Assembly (NCBI GenBank): GCA_021234155.1
Contig: JAJEKV010000054.1
Location: forward strand, 4,697,962 to 4,761,961
Source: Isoetes taiwanensis
Lineage: Eukaryota > Streptophyta > Lycopodiopsida > Isoetales > Isoetaceae
Direction of reading: 5' to 3'
DNA: 64,000 nt
Every line of letters starts with the position of its first letter. The stretch's first letter is position 1. The position numbers and the translations under genes were made by a program. The notes under the pieces are model-generated. The model was given only the letters and a program-made list of their open reading frames with translations. It did not search any database and was not told the origin of the DNA. Below are positions 12,401-23,600 of the stretch, piece by piece.

Positions 12401-13690
12401 CCGAAAGCAATCTAAAGGTTATCAGAACTTGTATCTTAAATCGCTCACAATTGCGGGTTGTTTTGCAATGATTATGAGTCCGATATATTTAGTGGTCTTT
12501 GATTTTTCGTGTGTTGGGAAAGGGAAGCGTAAGATGTATTGAAGATGTATGGTTAGAGGTCATTGAAGGTCGTATGGTCTCCCTAATTCTTTTGGATTGC
12601 ACAAGCTTTTAAAGATATAGATGTAGAAAGAATGTTTTGAATGTCTATTATGTAATACTTAATATAAATGTGTCTCACTTGGTTTAGGTAGAGTTTGGAA
12701 GTTTTAAGTCGCCACCAACGGACTGCAATAGTTTCATTTGGCCCGATTCTCTTTGAGGAGGCAAGTGCAAGATGTGCTTCAAATTTTGGACTTTTTCTAC
12801 AAAATAACTTGTGCATGCGTAAACTTGTGCATGCGTAAACTTGTGCATGTAGAAACTTGCACGTTTTGTCACCGGTTTTTACGAGAAAAATACAAAACAG
12901 ATTACATACATTACATAAAGCGACTTAGGTATCGTTTGGAAGTTCTTAGGTAGCGTTTGGAAGTTCATATTTTGGAAGTTTGTGCTTCATATTTTCAGTT
13001 CAAGTTTCAAATTTGAAGTAAACCGAACCAAGGTTTCAGTTCCTTTGTTTCGATTATGGGCTTAATCGGACAAATGCAAATACAGCTTTTACGAAAAAGA
13101 TAATATATTATATTATATTGAAGATTTGGTTTACAAAAATCTCGCGTGCATGCGTAAGCCTTGCACGCGTTTCTACCCCCCGTAATAATTCAAGATACCA
13201 TATTAGAGTACATTGAAGACCTTTTTTTTACAACAAAAACCGGGAAAAACTCATGCATGCACCGGTTTTTACGTAAACATGAAAACGTAACGTAGTGTTA
13301 GATTGTGTACCGACTATCCTTGCATCCCATGCGTGGTATAGCCCGGAGGGGCATCTGAAGGTGCACTCTAAGGTAAATGCCGATTGCCTCAATGTCCATC
13401 TCAGAAGACGCGGCCTCATGCGACAAACCCGATCAAGCCGCTCGCACCGGGGCGCACACATTTGCTCCTTGCTCCTTCAATCGGTTCACCTCCAAGGTGT
13501 AAATGTGGCCACGAACATCATCTCCATGCCCGGATGGTCTGGAAGAGGATGATTCTCGCAGGGCCGCAGGGCGATCACCTTGATCCGAGCCATTCCAAAT
13601 CGAGGGGAAGGAAGGAGGGAACTTTGGGAAGGAAAGGAATAGGATCCGGGAAAATGGATGGGTGATGGTGCTCTTGTGAAACGACAGACC
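12400..13690. other. Intergenic after the transposon, short repeats only
   Basis: A local tandem repeat lies at 12806-12853: three 16-bp units of AACTTGTGCATGCGTA, the last diverged. A related TGCATGCGTAAGCC occurs near 13150, and CACCGGTTTTTACG occurs near 12870 and 13260. The short frames at 13295-13711 resemble no known protein. Confidence 0.45.
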
Positions 13691-14130
13691 ACTACTTATA
13701 TATAAAGCCAAACCGGAATATGCAAATTTGATGCCAATATGCCATAGATTATGATGCCAATAGATTAGGGTATCATGTATGCCAATAGATTATCATGTTC
13801 TAAAGTTATGATTTTATTTTAAAGGTTATAGATTATCATGTTAAAGGTTATGATTGTCATAATAAAGGTTATGATGGCAACGACCCATTTGAGGTGACAT
13901 AGGTTTTGATGTTAATGTTAACCTTTTGAGGTGACAAAGGTTATGATGTTTGGCCATAGGTGTTGCCCTAAGGGTTAGGACCATAGCTACCATAGGGGTT
14001 AGGACAACATTTGCACATCCCATATGCCAACATTATAAACCATTGGCCAACCGTGGCGAACATTTAAAAATTATAAACCATTGGCCAACATTGGCTAATG
14101 GTTTATAAACATTGGCCAACATTCCAGTAT
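13690..14130. repeat. AT-rich degenerate repeats with an imperfect palindrome
   Basis: ATAGATTATCATGTT, AAAGGTTATGAT and GATGCCAATA motifs recur irregularly from 13690 to 13960. At 14071-14109 an imperfect palindrome has arms ATAAACCATTGGCCA and TGGCTAATGGTTTAT (one mismatch in 15). A direct copy of one arm sits at about 14032. No coding capacity. Confidence 0.5.
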
Positions 14131-14289
14131 ATGTACGGGAAAGGGTATATGGATTGCTAGTTGGGACTGGCGTACATGTACGGATAAGGGGCCAAAAATT
14201 AAAATTCATATTTACGTATGGTTGGGGGGTTTCGCCCGCAAAAAGCCGTATACAGGGGGGTTTCTGTCGACCCCTTGCACGCACATGCC

Positions 14290-14420
14290 ATATGCTCTAT
14301 ATAAAGGGGTGAAGCCCCCGGGCTTGGAGTCTAGCATGTGTTACCAGCTATTTAGGTTCGATTTTTAAGGGGCACTTGACCTTCATGTATTCTTGTTATT
14401 GCGTTTTAGTGTTTGATGTA
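14290..14420 (+). repeat. SINE-like repeat, diverged copy
   Basis: CTTGGAGTCTAGCATGTGTT through GGTTCGATTTT and CACTTGACCTTCATGTATT corresponds to 23489-23590. The B-box-like GGTTCGATTTT at 14355-14365 is degraded compared with GGTTCGATTCC in the better copy. A TATATAAAGG element sits just upstream (about 14299), so a pol II promoter of another element is an alternative reading. Confidence 0.5.
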
Positions 14421-14459
14421 CTTTGCAAGATTCATATTCTATAGATGGCCGAGATTTGA

Positions 14460-14760
14460 TGATGAAGTGGATTAAATTGAATTGATTTTTTTCGGATAGA
14501 GGGGGGTAATAAGATATTCTTCGAAAAATCACCAGTTTATAATGTGCATTAACACAGGTTCATAGCCTCACAATAGATAGCTTGATGTGGCATCAACTAT
14601 GCACAGGAAGTTAGGCTAAGCCATGGCACGTAGGTTAGACAATGGTGCATAACCCACCAAGCGGATAATACTCATATTTTAACTCCAAATTCTCCTTATT
14701 TTTACTTCAGTCAGGCAACCGGCGCCCTTTGTATCTCCTTGCTTGGGTCAGCAAGGAGAC
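14460..14760. repeat. Repeat family B, copy 1
   Basis: About 300 bp starting AGTGGATTAAATTGAATTG and ending GGCAACCGGCGCCCTTTGT matches the segment 28987-29285 just upstream of the ATL gene, in the same orientation, with few differences. The other copy carries a small internal duplication of GATAATACCCATATTT that this one lacks. Either a mobile repeat landed upstream of ATL, or the ATL upstream region was copied here. Confidence 0.7.
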
Positions 14761-15047
14761 ACGAAACCTCCTGACTTCAACCTTCATACTTCAAGAAACC
14801 TATCAAAACCTTCTTGACTTATAGTGTTTTATTGGAAGTTGCAGCTACAAGCGTGGGATCTTAAGAAAAATTAATATCAAAAGGAGCTTTCTAAAAATGA
14901 ACCAGGTAAACATTCTCTTGAAATGACGCGCGCCAACAATCTAGCCTCCTCCAAGAACAGGTAATGGCATAAAATTCGATGTGAAAGCACATGCAGAGAA
15001 CGATAACCATGACACACATTTGTTATTTTAATCAAAACTCAACGGCT

Positions 15048-15176
15048 AAGATATGGTGCACTCTACAAATACTATTCAGTACGTATGTGCACACGAATAC
15101 AACAAAGAAATCATACAAAAACCATATTACAAAGCATATAAGAAGTATAAAAGAAACCCCTTGTTATTATGCTAGA
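15048..15176. repeat. Short element family C, copy 1
   Basis: GTGCACTCTACAAATAC..., CGAATACAACAAAGAAATCA, AAAGCATATAAGAAG, then AAACCCCTTGTTATTATGC and TAGATG occur in the same order as at 20217-20405 and 28612-28756. The right inverted half seen in copy 2 is not clear here. Likely a non-autonomous element. Confidence 0.55.
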
Positions 15177-15179
15177 TGT

Positions 15180-16530
15180 TCGAAACGAGAGTCGTCCAGA
15201 GACCCCAACCGATGATCTGCGCCTTAGGGTCAACGTATTCGACAACTGAGGTTGTCCTGGGGCGCATCTCGTTTAGAACATTAGAGAACAAGAATGAGAA
15301 AATCTCTTCTAACATTTGCTAGAAGTCTCATATCCGCCTAGAGCTTTGAATACAGTGATAGAATTATTGGCTTTAAAATGCCTTTCGGGTCTTGGTTAAA
15401 AGTGAGTAAGATAAGGAACGAAAGCTTTAAATGCATCTTGATACACTAGGACCGTCTCCCGCACTGCTGCAAGAGTCTTCCTTAAAAGGACCTCCAATCT
15501 CCATCTCTACGCCCCCCGTTTCTTCAAGAGGGATCCGGGAGACCACCACCGGCAAATTACCTGCAACCATAGGTTTAAGCCGGTTGCAGTGAATATTTTG
15601 GCATATGCCCAAAATATGCCCATCCACCAAGAGGAGCGAGAGCTTGCCCTTTAGGGAAACCCAAATATATTTCTCCTTTCTATTTCCATTTATCATTTCT
15701 TTAGGAATAGTTAGACAAAAAGTGTTATATCTTTACAAATTGGTATTAAAAAAATGGCACCTTTGGTAGTTTATGTTTATCTTATGTATACATGAGTCAT
15801 GTCTTAGTAGTTGAAAATTTCAATGTCAAGAAGCTGCCGTAGAAGCCTATCATCATATACATGCCTTCCACGTGCGAATACTAGTTTGCAAGACTTGTCA
15901 TTCAATATATCCACTAGGGGGTTTAGGGTGTCATGGACAATTAGAAACTACTATTTTATGAAGTAAGGCCGGTTAAGTAGCACCTGTAGGAAATCTAATA
16001 TGTTACTATAACTTATTGAATTTTGGTTGGGTTTTATAAGTTGGCAACTCTCTTGAATTTAGACTATGAATCATACATACAATATAGATATCTGATTGTT
16101 ATACTCTTATATACAAAAAAAAATACCATAGACCAACGTAGTGCCAATGAGTGGTATCCCATTTCCAGCAAAGAAAAAAATAAAGTTATATATTATTTGA
16201 TTTAGGTATAGTCTAATGTGTGTTTTGGAGAGAAGCAATAATTGTTTCCGGAAGTTGACCCCATCTATATAAATAGTGGCATGGCCTCTTATTTTTCTTC
16301 TCCTCGTGAGGATATGCAAAATAAAGTGAATGGAGGCAAAACCTAACAATGCGATGTTGGCATGTGTGTGTGTGCATGCACGCGCTTGATGATGGACTTT
16401 AAATATGCCACGAACGCACACCATAATGAACTTTAAATATGCTTTTCTTTTTACTTTAATTTATTTGTCAAAATAATAATATTAATACTCATGGTACAGA
16501 CTATTAAAGTATCATCTTGTTGTATTAAAT
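15180..16530. other. Intergenic, nothing firmly recognised
   Basis: A minus-strand frame at 15427-15696 contains HCNRLKPMVAG, faintly like the end of a retrotransposon integrase, but nothing else supports that. The rest is AT-rich, with a TGTGTGTG stretch near 16360. Confidence 0.25.
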
Positions 16531-16541
16531 ATTATAGAATT

Positions 16542-16942
16542 ACTAGTAACGGTGTCCAACAGTTGCTCATCTATAGCCTATTTGAAATTAGAACATGTCA
16601 GCATGCATGTAAATGAGACATGCCACGAAGGAGCACAGGGAAAACGAAGAAATCATACTTGATACTGCTCCCAGTTTAAGAAGCTCAGTTAACTGGCAAT
16701 CGAAACAGGCATTGATAGCATTAGAGGTTAGCACAAATCCATCGAGGTGCCGATGAATTGGGCGCTTCAACCTTGTTTTAATAGATTTAATTTTTTTTTC
16801 CCTCCTAAATTCCCTTTTTCTTCTTCTTCTTCTTCTTCTTCTTCTTCTTCTTCTTCTTCTTCTTCTTCTTCTTCTTCTTCTTCTTCTTCTTCTTCTTCTT
16901 CTTCTTCTTCTTCTTCTTCTTCTTCTTTCTTCTTCTTCTTCT

Positions 16943-16985
<43 letters not shown>

Positions 16986-17620
16986 CCGTGTCGACACATG
17001 AATTTGGGTCGTTCGATGCGGAACCAACAAACAGAGGTTACACGATGCCATAAATTTGGTGATGTGGATGGGGCAGGCAAGTTTTTAAGGTTTCAGAACA
17101 TATAGGGTTAGAAACTTACTATGTTTCGGTTTTGATTTATGGACAAAGGGATAATTTAAGGTTCTTGCTTTTTGTATGGTCAGTATTTTGGTATTAGAGT
17201 TGTTTTTTAAATCTCTTTTTTTTTTTTTTTTTTTTTTCATTTTCCTTCCATGGTTGGCCCTGTCGTGTCACTATTTTTGGATTATTTGGGCTTGATGCTT
17301 ATTTGAGTTGCATGTGGACTTCATAGCAGTGAGTCCTACAAATCAGGAAGTAGAATCAATTGCTTTTGTAAATAGCTTTCTTATTTGTAGTGTAACAAAG
17401 CTTGGATGATTCTTTGATTGGACGGAGAGGGAATCACATTTTTTGATAATCTGCATTTTGCAATGTGTATTCATAATAATTGCATCGAATGTTATAAGAT
17501 AGTGAAGGAGTCTCTTAGATGGAGTAAGTAGTTACAATCAAAACTACACGTTGAGATTATGACACCAACACCGTTATATAGTTTTGACATTTTGAACAAT
17601 GAATGGAAGATGTTTTTGCC
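16542..17620. repeat. Dispersed repeat family A, copy 3
   Basis: The order here is ACTAGTAACGGTGTCC and AGAGGTTAGCACAAAT (16542-16760), a TTC/T tract, the head (GACACATGAATTTGGGTC at 16991), the body to about 17480, and the extension ACATCGAATGTTATAAG-like to about 17620. In copy 1 the ACTAGTAAC segment follows the second head instead of preceding the first, so the two copies are permuted relative to each other. Confidence 0.65.
16816..16985. repeat. (TTC)n microsatellite followed by a T-run
   Basis: About 125 bp of almost pure TTC repeats run directly into about 41 T residues, a polypyrimidine strand of some 170 bases. It sits immediately before the family A head. Frames of polySer, polyLys or polyGlu here are artefacts of the repeat. 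Confidence 0.95.
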
Positions 17621-17639
17621 CATGTGTGTATATGTAGCA

Positions 17640-18030
17640 TAATGACAGGGGGTTTTTTTTGTGTTTTTGCTGTCGGATAGGCATATTTGCCCTTTATTCC
17701 AAGATCTGGACCGTACATAGCGATCCTCGTTTGTGGGGTATGCATGTACAAGTTTTTGTATACTGTATATCAAAGTTTGCAAAATACTATAAGATTTGAG
17801 AGAATGTACTTAATGGTGTTAATTTTGTACATGTATTGTAAATATATTTTTAAGGCTCTCGCTGCCCTACGTAACCCCCCGTGTGAATATGCACCCAAAC
17901 CAAAGGGGGTTTAAGGGGGATTTTAATTTAAATGTATTAAATGCAATGGTTTGTGTTAATAATGTTAATGGTAGTTGTGTGTTTATTGTTATATAAAAAA
18001 AATTTTGGGCCCTTCGGGCCCTAACCAAAG
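17640..18030. repeat. Inverted-repeat element family D, copy 1 (right half)
   Basis: The internal part (ATGCCCTTTATTCC-like, CGTTTGTGGGG, CAAAATACTATAAGATTTGAG, GCTCTCGCTGCCCTACGT) and the right arm (CCCCGTGTGAATATGCACCC, AAAGGGGGTTTAAGGGGG, TTTTAATTTAAATG) match copies at 23.0-23.4 and 23.6-24.0 kb. The left arm is missing; family C-like sequence (in reverse) lies in its place at 17620-17660. The palindrome TTGGGCCCTTCGGGCCCTA follows at about 18005. Confidence 0.65.
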
Positions 18031-18171
18031 CAAACATAGGTAAAGTTTATGGGCCTAAATATTAATTACTAAAAAACACAATAACATGAAGACAAACAAA
18101 TTGAGTACATTTTATGTAATCATGAGTACATTTTATGTAATCATTATGTTCATTATCTGTATCTGAATATT

Positions 18172-18420
18172 GCAAATACAAGAATCGTGTAAACTATTGT
18201 GAACTGCACACAAGACTTTTGCGGACAACACACTTTGACATCCAAGACCTTCATGGTTGAGGTATTCATGAATATTGCAATACAAGAAACGTGTAAACTA
18301 TTGTGAACTGCACACAAGACTTTTGCGGACAACACACTTTGACATCCAAGACCTACACAGAAGACTTTTGCGGACAACACACTTTGACATCCAAGCCCTT
18401 CATGGTTGAGGTGTTCATGA
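18172..18420. repeat. 104-bp tandem repeat
   Basis: GTGTAAACTATTGTGAACTG starts at 18187 and again at 18291, giving a period of 104 bp. A shorter third unit (AGACTTTTGCGGACAACACA through ACATCCAAG) follows from about 18361. The copies are nearly identical, so the duplication is recent. No coding function is evident. Confidence 0.85.
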
Positions 18421-20210
18421 ACAACCACTACGTTCTCCATAATCCACAATAGAGGGCAGCCAATCTCTATATGTAACAAGAACTTCAAAGCCATTCCAGG
18501 TTCTTCTAGCAAGGAATATGAAGAATAGATGCAGATAATAAGAATTTAAAACTTCAAATACATACAACGGACTAATTGGATAAATTACATTCATGGAGTT
18601 ATATTGGTGGCAAAATTCAGCAACAAATGTAGCCTTGGATGCCCATTTATATACAACAGCAATTTAGTTCATGGAAGAAGTCGGATATACTCACAAATAA
18701 AGTCGGATATACTCACAAATATGGTTACATAGATTAGCAAGCCAGCCTGCACACAATGTCAAACATACAAGCTGGTGTGCACATATAACTTAACCGCAAA
18801 TCTGCCTCGAATTTTAAAGAGAAGCCTATAATGAACTCTTGCAGCAATGCAACAGCTCAAGCTACACAGAATGCATCACGTTACCTCTCGCCAATAACTG
18901 GAGCATCGAATGTTGACACAGCTATAGCAATGAACAGGAAGGGTGTTACAGTAAAATTCTTTACATGAAATAATTTCCAAGCAAAAAGAGGATCTTGTCT
19001 GCATTGAAGCAAGCAGCAAAATGGAGGAGAACAGAGATTTTGAACAGAAAATAATACCAATGATCAATTCAACCGATTAATTTGCTGGAGAAATGATAAG
19101 AGCCACTAGACATGCTTATGAACAAAATAAATATCCCTTCTCATAAGAATGAATCTCATAAGAATGAACTGTAAGGCTACCTTGTACATGATGAGTAGAT
19201 CTTCCCCGCTTAGAGGCAACCTCGCTTTCGATGTTCGGGGATGTCATCTTGGGAGTCTCTCCTGCAAGCACAATGGAGTTTGTTGCATTCAAAGCTTCAT
19301 CCTCTCATGATAAGTCAAATATACAGAGAAGGATACTTGAGGGGAAGGTTTCACATTGAAAGGCCCTGTATACTGTATCTCCCAAACTAAATCTTGCATT
19401 ATGTAAAGCATGTAATGTAAATGGCCCAAACATTCACCTTTATAACTGTTGACAGGAGCGAATTGCAGATAATTCTGTTGTGTCAGAGGTAGATCGTGCT
19501 GAGAAGCTATCTGTATGTTGCTTTTCCATTCTTAAGCTTTTGTCTATCTGAACCAAACATTAAGGAACAAGCATCTGAAACCCATTCTACAATAGGGTTT
19601 CTGCATCCTTCTCCAGCTCAGCCATGGACGTAGCTCCATCTGTTCATTTACAAGATCCGACTACTGTGGACGATGAGGAAATTAGCAAGAACTGTAAGGA
19701 TCTAAGATGTTCTCGATTTACGGTTTGAATGATGAATAGGTCTGCTACTGGGGATGACGAGGAAATTAGCAAGAACCGTAAGAATTGACGAAATCCTGGA
19801 CTTAACTGCTTTTGAATGTTTAATAATAATAGGGTTTTGCAGCTATGTACACATGCGATAGGATTTAACACGTCGGACATAGCCATCTCTGCTTTGTTCT
19901 AAATCGTGAAGGGGAAAATGGGCATTCCTTTTTTCATAAGCTTGTCCCGGAACACACACAGTTTGGTAGATATTCCCTGTGCCAAAACTAGTACCAAGCT
20001 TGCAAAACCGGTCAAGACCCATGCCCAGAACCCATGGCACGAGGAGGCTGCCCTTGGGCTCCTGCCCTACCTCCAAAGAAAACATAGAAGCAAAATCATG
20101 GACAATCGAAACCCTAAAATACCATGTTCGATGCTTGCATGTTCGATTTAGGATAGTTTGTGAAATTATAGAGGTGTAACCATTGGAAAACGCCACTAAA
20201 ACTATGCTGA
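18420..20210. other. Intergenic, nothing recognised
   Basis: A small direct repeat (AAGTCGGATATACTCACAAAT twice, about 18680-18720) and two similar 35-bp stretches with GACGAGGAAATTAGCAAGAAC (19670 and 19755) are the only structure. No gene or RNA is supported. Confidence 0.35.
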
Positions 20211-20216
20211 TAGTAT

Positions 20217-20405
20217 GCGCACTCTAGATGTACCAATTAGTACGTCTCATGGAATACCATCATCAAATCATATAAAAACCTTAGGGAAACAAGTACAAAA
20301 ATACAAAAGGAAACCCCCTGTTATTTTGCTACATATTCACAAAGGTTTTCCTAAGATTTCATGGCGTATTCGAATCGATGTACTAATGCGTACATCTAGA
20401 GTGCA
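20217..20405. mobile_element. Short inverted-repeat element family C, copy 2 (complete)
   Basis: The element is about 187 bp, with ends GCACTCTAGATGTAC (20219) and GTACATCTAGAGTGC (to about 20404). The inverted repeat extends about 37 bp with mismatches. The interior (ATCATATAAAAACC, AAATACAAAAGGAAACCCCC, GTTATTTTGCTACATATT) is shared with 15.05 and 28.6 kb. Size and structure fit a MITE. Confidence 0.65.
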
Positions 20406-21160
20406 CCATTTCTTAGTCGTTGATTTAGCTTTTTTTTTTCAATGGTCCAACATCCAAGGGCTCACAACAAAAGCCCTCTTTTTATTTTAGGGGCTTGAAC
20501 ATGCAAGCATCGAAAAAACCATTTTATGGTTTTATTCCTTCTTCGATTCTATTTTCTTTTTGCAGGGATCGGCAGGTGAAGGCAAAGGATGAACTCCTTA
20601 ATCAGACGAGAGGTTGGGTCTGGTGGGTGTATGAAATCAAAGCCAGTTTCAACAGCCAGTTTGTGCAGGTAGTAGCAGAAAGAGATTTCGGGATGTTTGT
20701 TTTAGATGCTCGTGCTCTTGGTAAAGGTCGGGCCTGTATATAAGGGCAGTTGAGGACATGCGACCGGACCCCGACCTACGCTTAAATAACCAACGCTTAC
20801 AATAACTTGTGGACGCCAGCTTACATGATTTTCAACCTTGTTCGATCCAAGGGGTAGAAGCAGTTCGATCCAAGGGTAGGTCGGTTCCCCTTTTTATTTT
20901 CAATTTCGTGTGTATTTCTGGCGATAAGAGCCGGTCGTTGGGGTTAACTTTCGACCGCCTTCTCCGTCTCTTCCGAATGTATTAATTAGCTTCTTCTTAA
21001 AAATTTGTTGAAAAAAATATAAGCAAGGAAATGGAGCAATCCCGCCTCGGGCTTCCAAAATCATAGTCACGCATTGTAAAGTATGCCGCAGATGCAACGG
21101 CGAGTAACAAAGAACGCGAACGCAATGTAACAAAGAACGCAAGTGTTCGATCTTGAATTG
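20405..21160. other. Intergenic upstream of the NCL remnant
   Basis: No exon is recognised. A frame at 20495-20743 does not resemble the missing N-terminal NCL region. Confidence 0.3.
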
Positions 21161-21188
21161 AATGGCATGGCATGGCATGGCATGGCAT
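21161..21188. repeat. (ATGGC)n microsatellite
   Basis: About five tandem ATGGC units lie immediately before the preserved NCL sequence. Confidence 0.85.
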
Positions 21189-21201
21189 GCGAGATCCGGG
21201 A

Positions 21202-22514
21202 TGGCGGAGAGTGCAGGTAGGAAGCTCTACTTCTTCGGATCAACTGTTATGTTGCTTACTCTTCTCTGGGGTAGCTCTCTGCTTGTTGGCCGTTGTGACC
21301 TTCAAGATGGCAAAGCAAAGGATTGCACATTGACAAGGAAATTTGACATTTTCAGTAAGAATTTCCTCTGAGCTAATTTTGCAGGCAGGCACTAACGTAA
21401 CCAACTATCCAGGTACTGGAGTTTTGACAGATCCGCAAACAAGAGTGGCAGCTTGGATTATGATTGTCACTGTTATACCCTACTTATTCGCTCAGATTCC
21501 ACACACATTGGGTAAAAGCATGTTAAGGTGTACCACTTTTGGAACCAGCAAAAGTACATACACTAGGTACTTCAGAACTGGGTACTTTCTCATTTTTCTT
21601 TTCATTAAAACTAGTACAAAAGTTCAAAATAAAAGTCAAGGACGTGTTTCTATTCAAAGTTAAGACAAATATAATGCTATTGAAGACCAAAATATATGTA
21701 GAAGTTATAAAATGTACCTTTTATTGACATATTACACAAGTACCCAGTACCCAGACCTGGGTACCTTTTTAGGTACTTTTTTGGTCACTAAATAATACTT
21801 TTTAAGGGACACCCTAACATGCTTTTACCCCATTTCATAACAGTCAATTGGGACACATATTTGATATTATAAGCTGTGCTTTGGCATTCATTGGACTCTT
21901 GGTTTACTGCTCTTACCAGGTGCTTCATCAACCTTGATTTTCATTTCTTCAAGTAGCCGCTTCTCTCTTACCTTATTCATCTTCGTAGTGTCATTATGCT
22001 ACATATTGTTTTGCATGAAGTCGCTGAGAATTACACTTTCGTAGAGTCTGGATTATAGGCACTGTCTTTTCAGCTATAAATCGGCCAAAGTTGTGGTCTT
22101 GCATAGTTGTTTGATCATCTTCTATGTCGTATTCTCACCTTGGATTCAAGAAAGGATGATAGAAGAACTCCTAATACGTACGCTTTTTTTCAAAGTAAGT
22201 GCTTGTTTATCGCACCAATGCAAAGATAAGAAAACGGATCATTCTTGTTGTCTCAAGTCTAGACTTCTCATGCATCCCTTGCTTCATACAGAATCTTTGA
22301 AGCCTTTGACATAGACAAAAACGGGACCCTTTCCAAAAGTGAGCTGAAATCGCTTGTGCTGAGTCTGGGAATATGTACCCACACAAATATACTTGAAGAA
22401 GATGAACTCCAAGTCTGGTTAAGAGACTTTGATATTTCGAATGATGGATTGATTCAAAAAAAAACAGAATTCATTAACAAAGATGTCAAAATGGGTGAAG
22501 GCAACTGGGTTTGA
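21202..22514 (+). pseudogene. NCL-type Na+/Ca2+ exchanger-like protein, truncated pseudogene
   Basis: NCL proteins place two cation-exchanger halves around a central pair of EF hands and move Na+ and Ca2+ across membranes. Preserved here: a membrane stretch with FGSTVMLLTLLWGSSLLVG and the following GRCDL; a second segment with PQTRVAAWIMIVTVIPY (21389-21511); a third with QLGHIFDIISCALAFIG (21844-21919); VFSPWIQERM (about 22130); and an EF-hand exon (22290-22514) with a canonical first loop DIDKNGTLSKSE. The second loop, DISNDGLIQKKT, lacks the usual glutamate at position 12, next to an A-run. The N-terminal exchanger helices and the whole second exchanger half are absent. One candidate intron (21355-21388) is only 34 bp, the 21511/21844 junction is out of frame, and no acceptor precedes VFSPW. 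The family call is firm; it is almost certainly dead. Confidence 0.8.
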
Positions 22515-22860
22515 TCTATTAGGAAACTTTGCAGATTATGCCTATTATCTTATGTAGCACTATATTCAACTCATATCATGATGGATTTTAAACAAAGATC
22601 CGGCTATAAGCCATCGCTCCATCCAGGAATTTCATGCACATGAATTACGTGCTGAACTATTTTAAAGATTGCAGTTGCTCTTCATAACATTGTGATGAAG
22701 AGACAAATTATGCTTTTATGCCATTCATATACAGGATACAATGCTGTGGTGAAGAATCTAATTATATATCTATACCATTTTAACGCTTAAATGTCGTGGT
22801 GAAGCGTATGTAATTAAATTACGGTATGCTATAACATTATAGTTTCTCGTGTTTCATATT
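22515..22860. other. Intergenic, short internal repeat
   Basis: The sequence between 22690 and 22810 repeats CTTTTATGCCATTC / TATACCATTTTAACG and GTGGTGAAG motifs. Nothing else is seen. Confidence 0.35.
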
Positions 22861-23440
22861 ATGGTTTTTTAAGGTCCCAAGGGCCAAAAAATTTTTAGTA
22901 TCACAACCAACACATAACAACCATTAACATTAATTAATATTCTTACGTCTGCTTGTTTTTTTTAGGGCCCGAAGGGCCCAAAATTTTTTTTAGTATAATA
23001 ACCAACACATAACTACCATTGAAACCATTGAATCCAACACATTTAAATTAAAATCCCCCTTAAACCCCCTTTGGTTTGGGTGCATATTCACACGGGGTGA
23101 CGAGGGCGTAGAGCCCTCAGATTTTGTATTTTGCACGTACGAAATCAACACCATATAGTATTCCGCTTGAAATCTTATAGTATTTTGTGAATCTTGTTAT
23201 ACAGTATAGCAAATTTTGTACTTGCATACCCCACAAACGAGGAACTTTACGTACGGTGTAGATTAAGGAATAAGGGGTGAATATGCCTATCCAACAGCTC
23301 TCGTTGCCCGGAGTCACCCCCCGTGTGAATATGCACCCAAACCAAAGGGGGTTTAAGGGGGATTTTAATTTAAATGTGTTGGATTCAATGGTTTCAATGG
23401 TAGTTATGTGTTGGTTTCAATGGTAGTTATGTGTTGGTGT
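22860..23440. mobile_element. Inverted-repeat element family D, copy 2 (complete)
   Basis: Left arm 23001-23101 and right arm 23313-23415 are reverse complements over about 100 bp. The only difference is two extra C residues in the right arm (ACCCCCCGTG against ACCCCGTG). The interior of about 210 bp matches the interiors at 17.65 and 23.65 kb in reverse orientation. AGGGCCCGAAGGGCCCAAA flanks the left arm. It has no coding capacity and looks like a MITE or fold-back element that amplified recently. Confidence 0.8.
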
Positions 23441-23600
23441 TTATAATGCAAGTATGGAGTTCGCGGTTTGGAGTTTGATGTTGGTGTCTTGGAGTCCAGC
23501 ATCTGTTACCAGCTACCTAGGTTCGATTCCTAAGGGCCACTTGACCTTCATGTATTTTTGTTATTGTGTTTTAGGGTTTGATGTATTTTGCACAAACTAT
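23436..23600 (+). repeat. SINE-like unit with pol III-type A and B boxes
   Basis: A B-box GGTTCGATTCC at 23520-23530 matches the tRNA-type consensus exactly. An A-box-like TGGTGTCTTGG lies 38 bp upstream at 23482-23492 and differs from TRGYNNANNGG only at the central A. The unit continues with CACTTGACCTTCATGTATTT and is shared with 14.3 kb; its upstream part is shared with 7.23 kb. It sits between two family D elements. Confidence 0.6.

Noticed and set aside
15427-15696. Minus-strand frame with HCNRLKPMVAG, like the end of a Ty3-type integrase
   Set aside because: One short motif only, with no integrase core, RT or LTR near it.
16747-17080. Long frames of poly-Ser, poly-Glu or poly-Lys
   Set aside because: They translate the TTC and T microsatellite and are not proteins.
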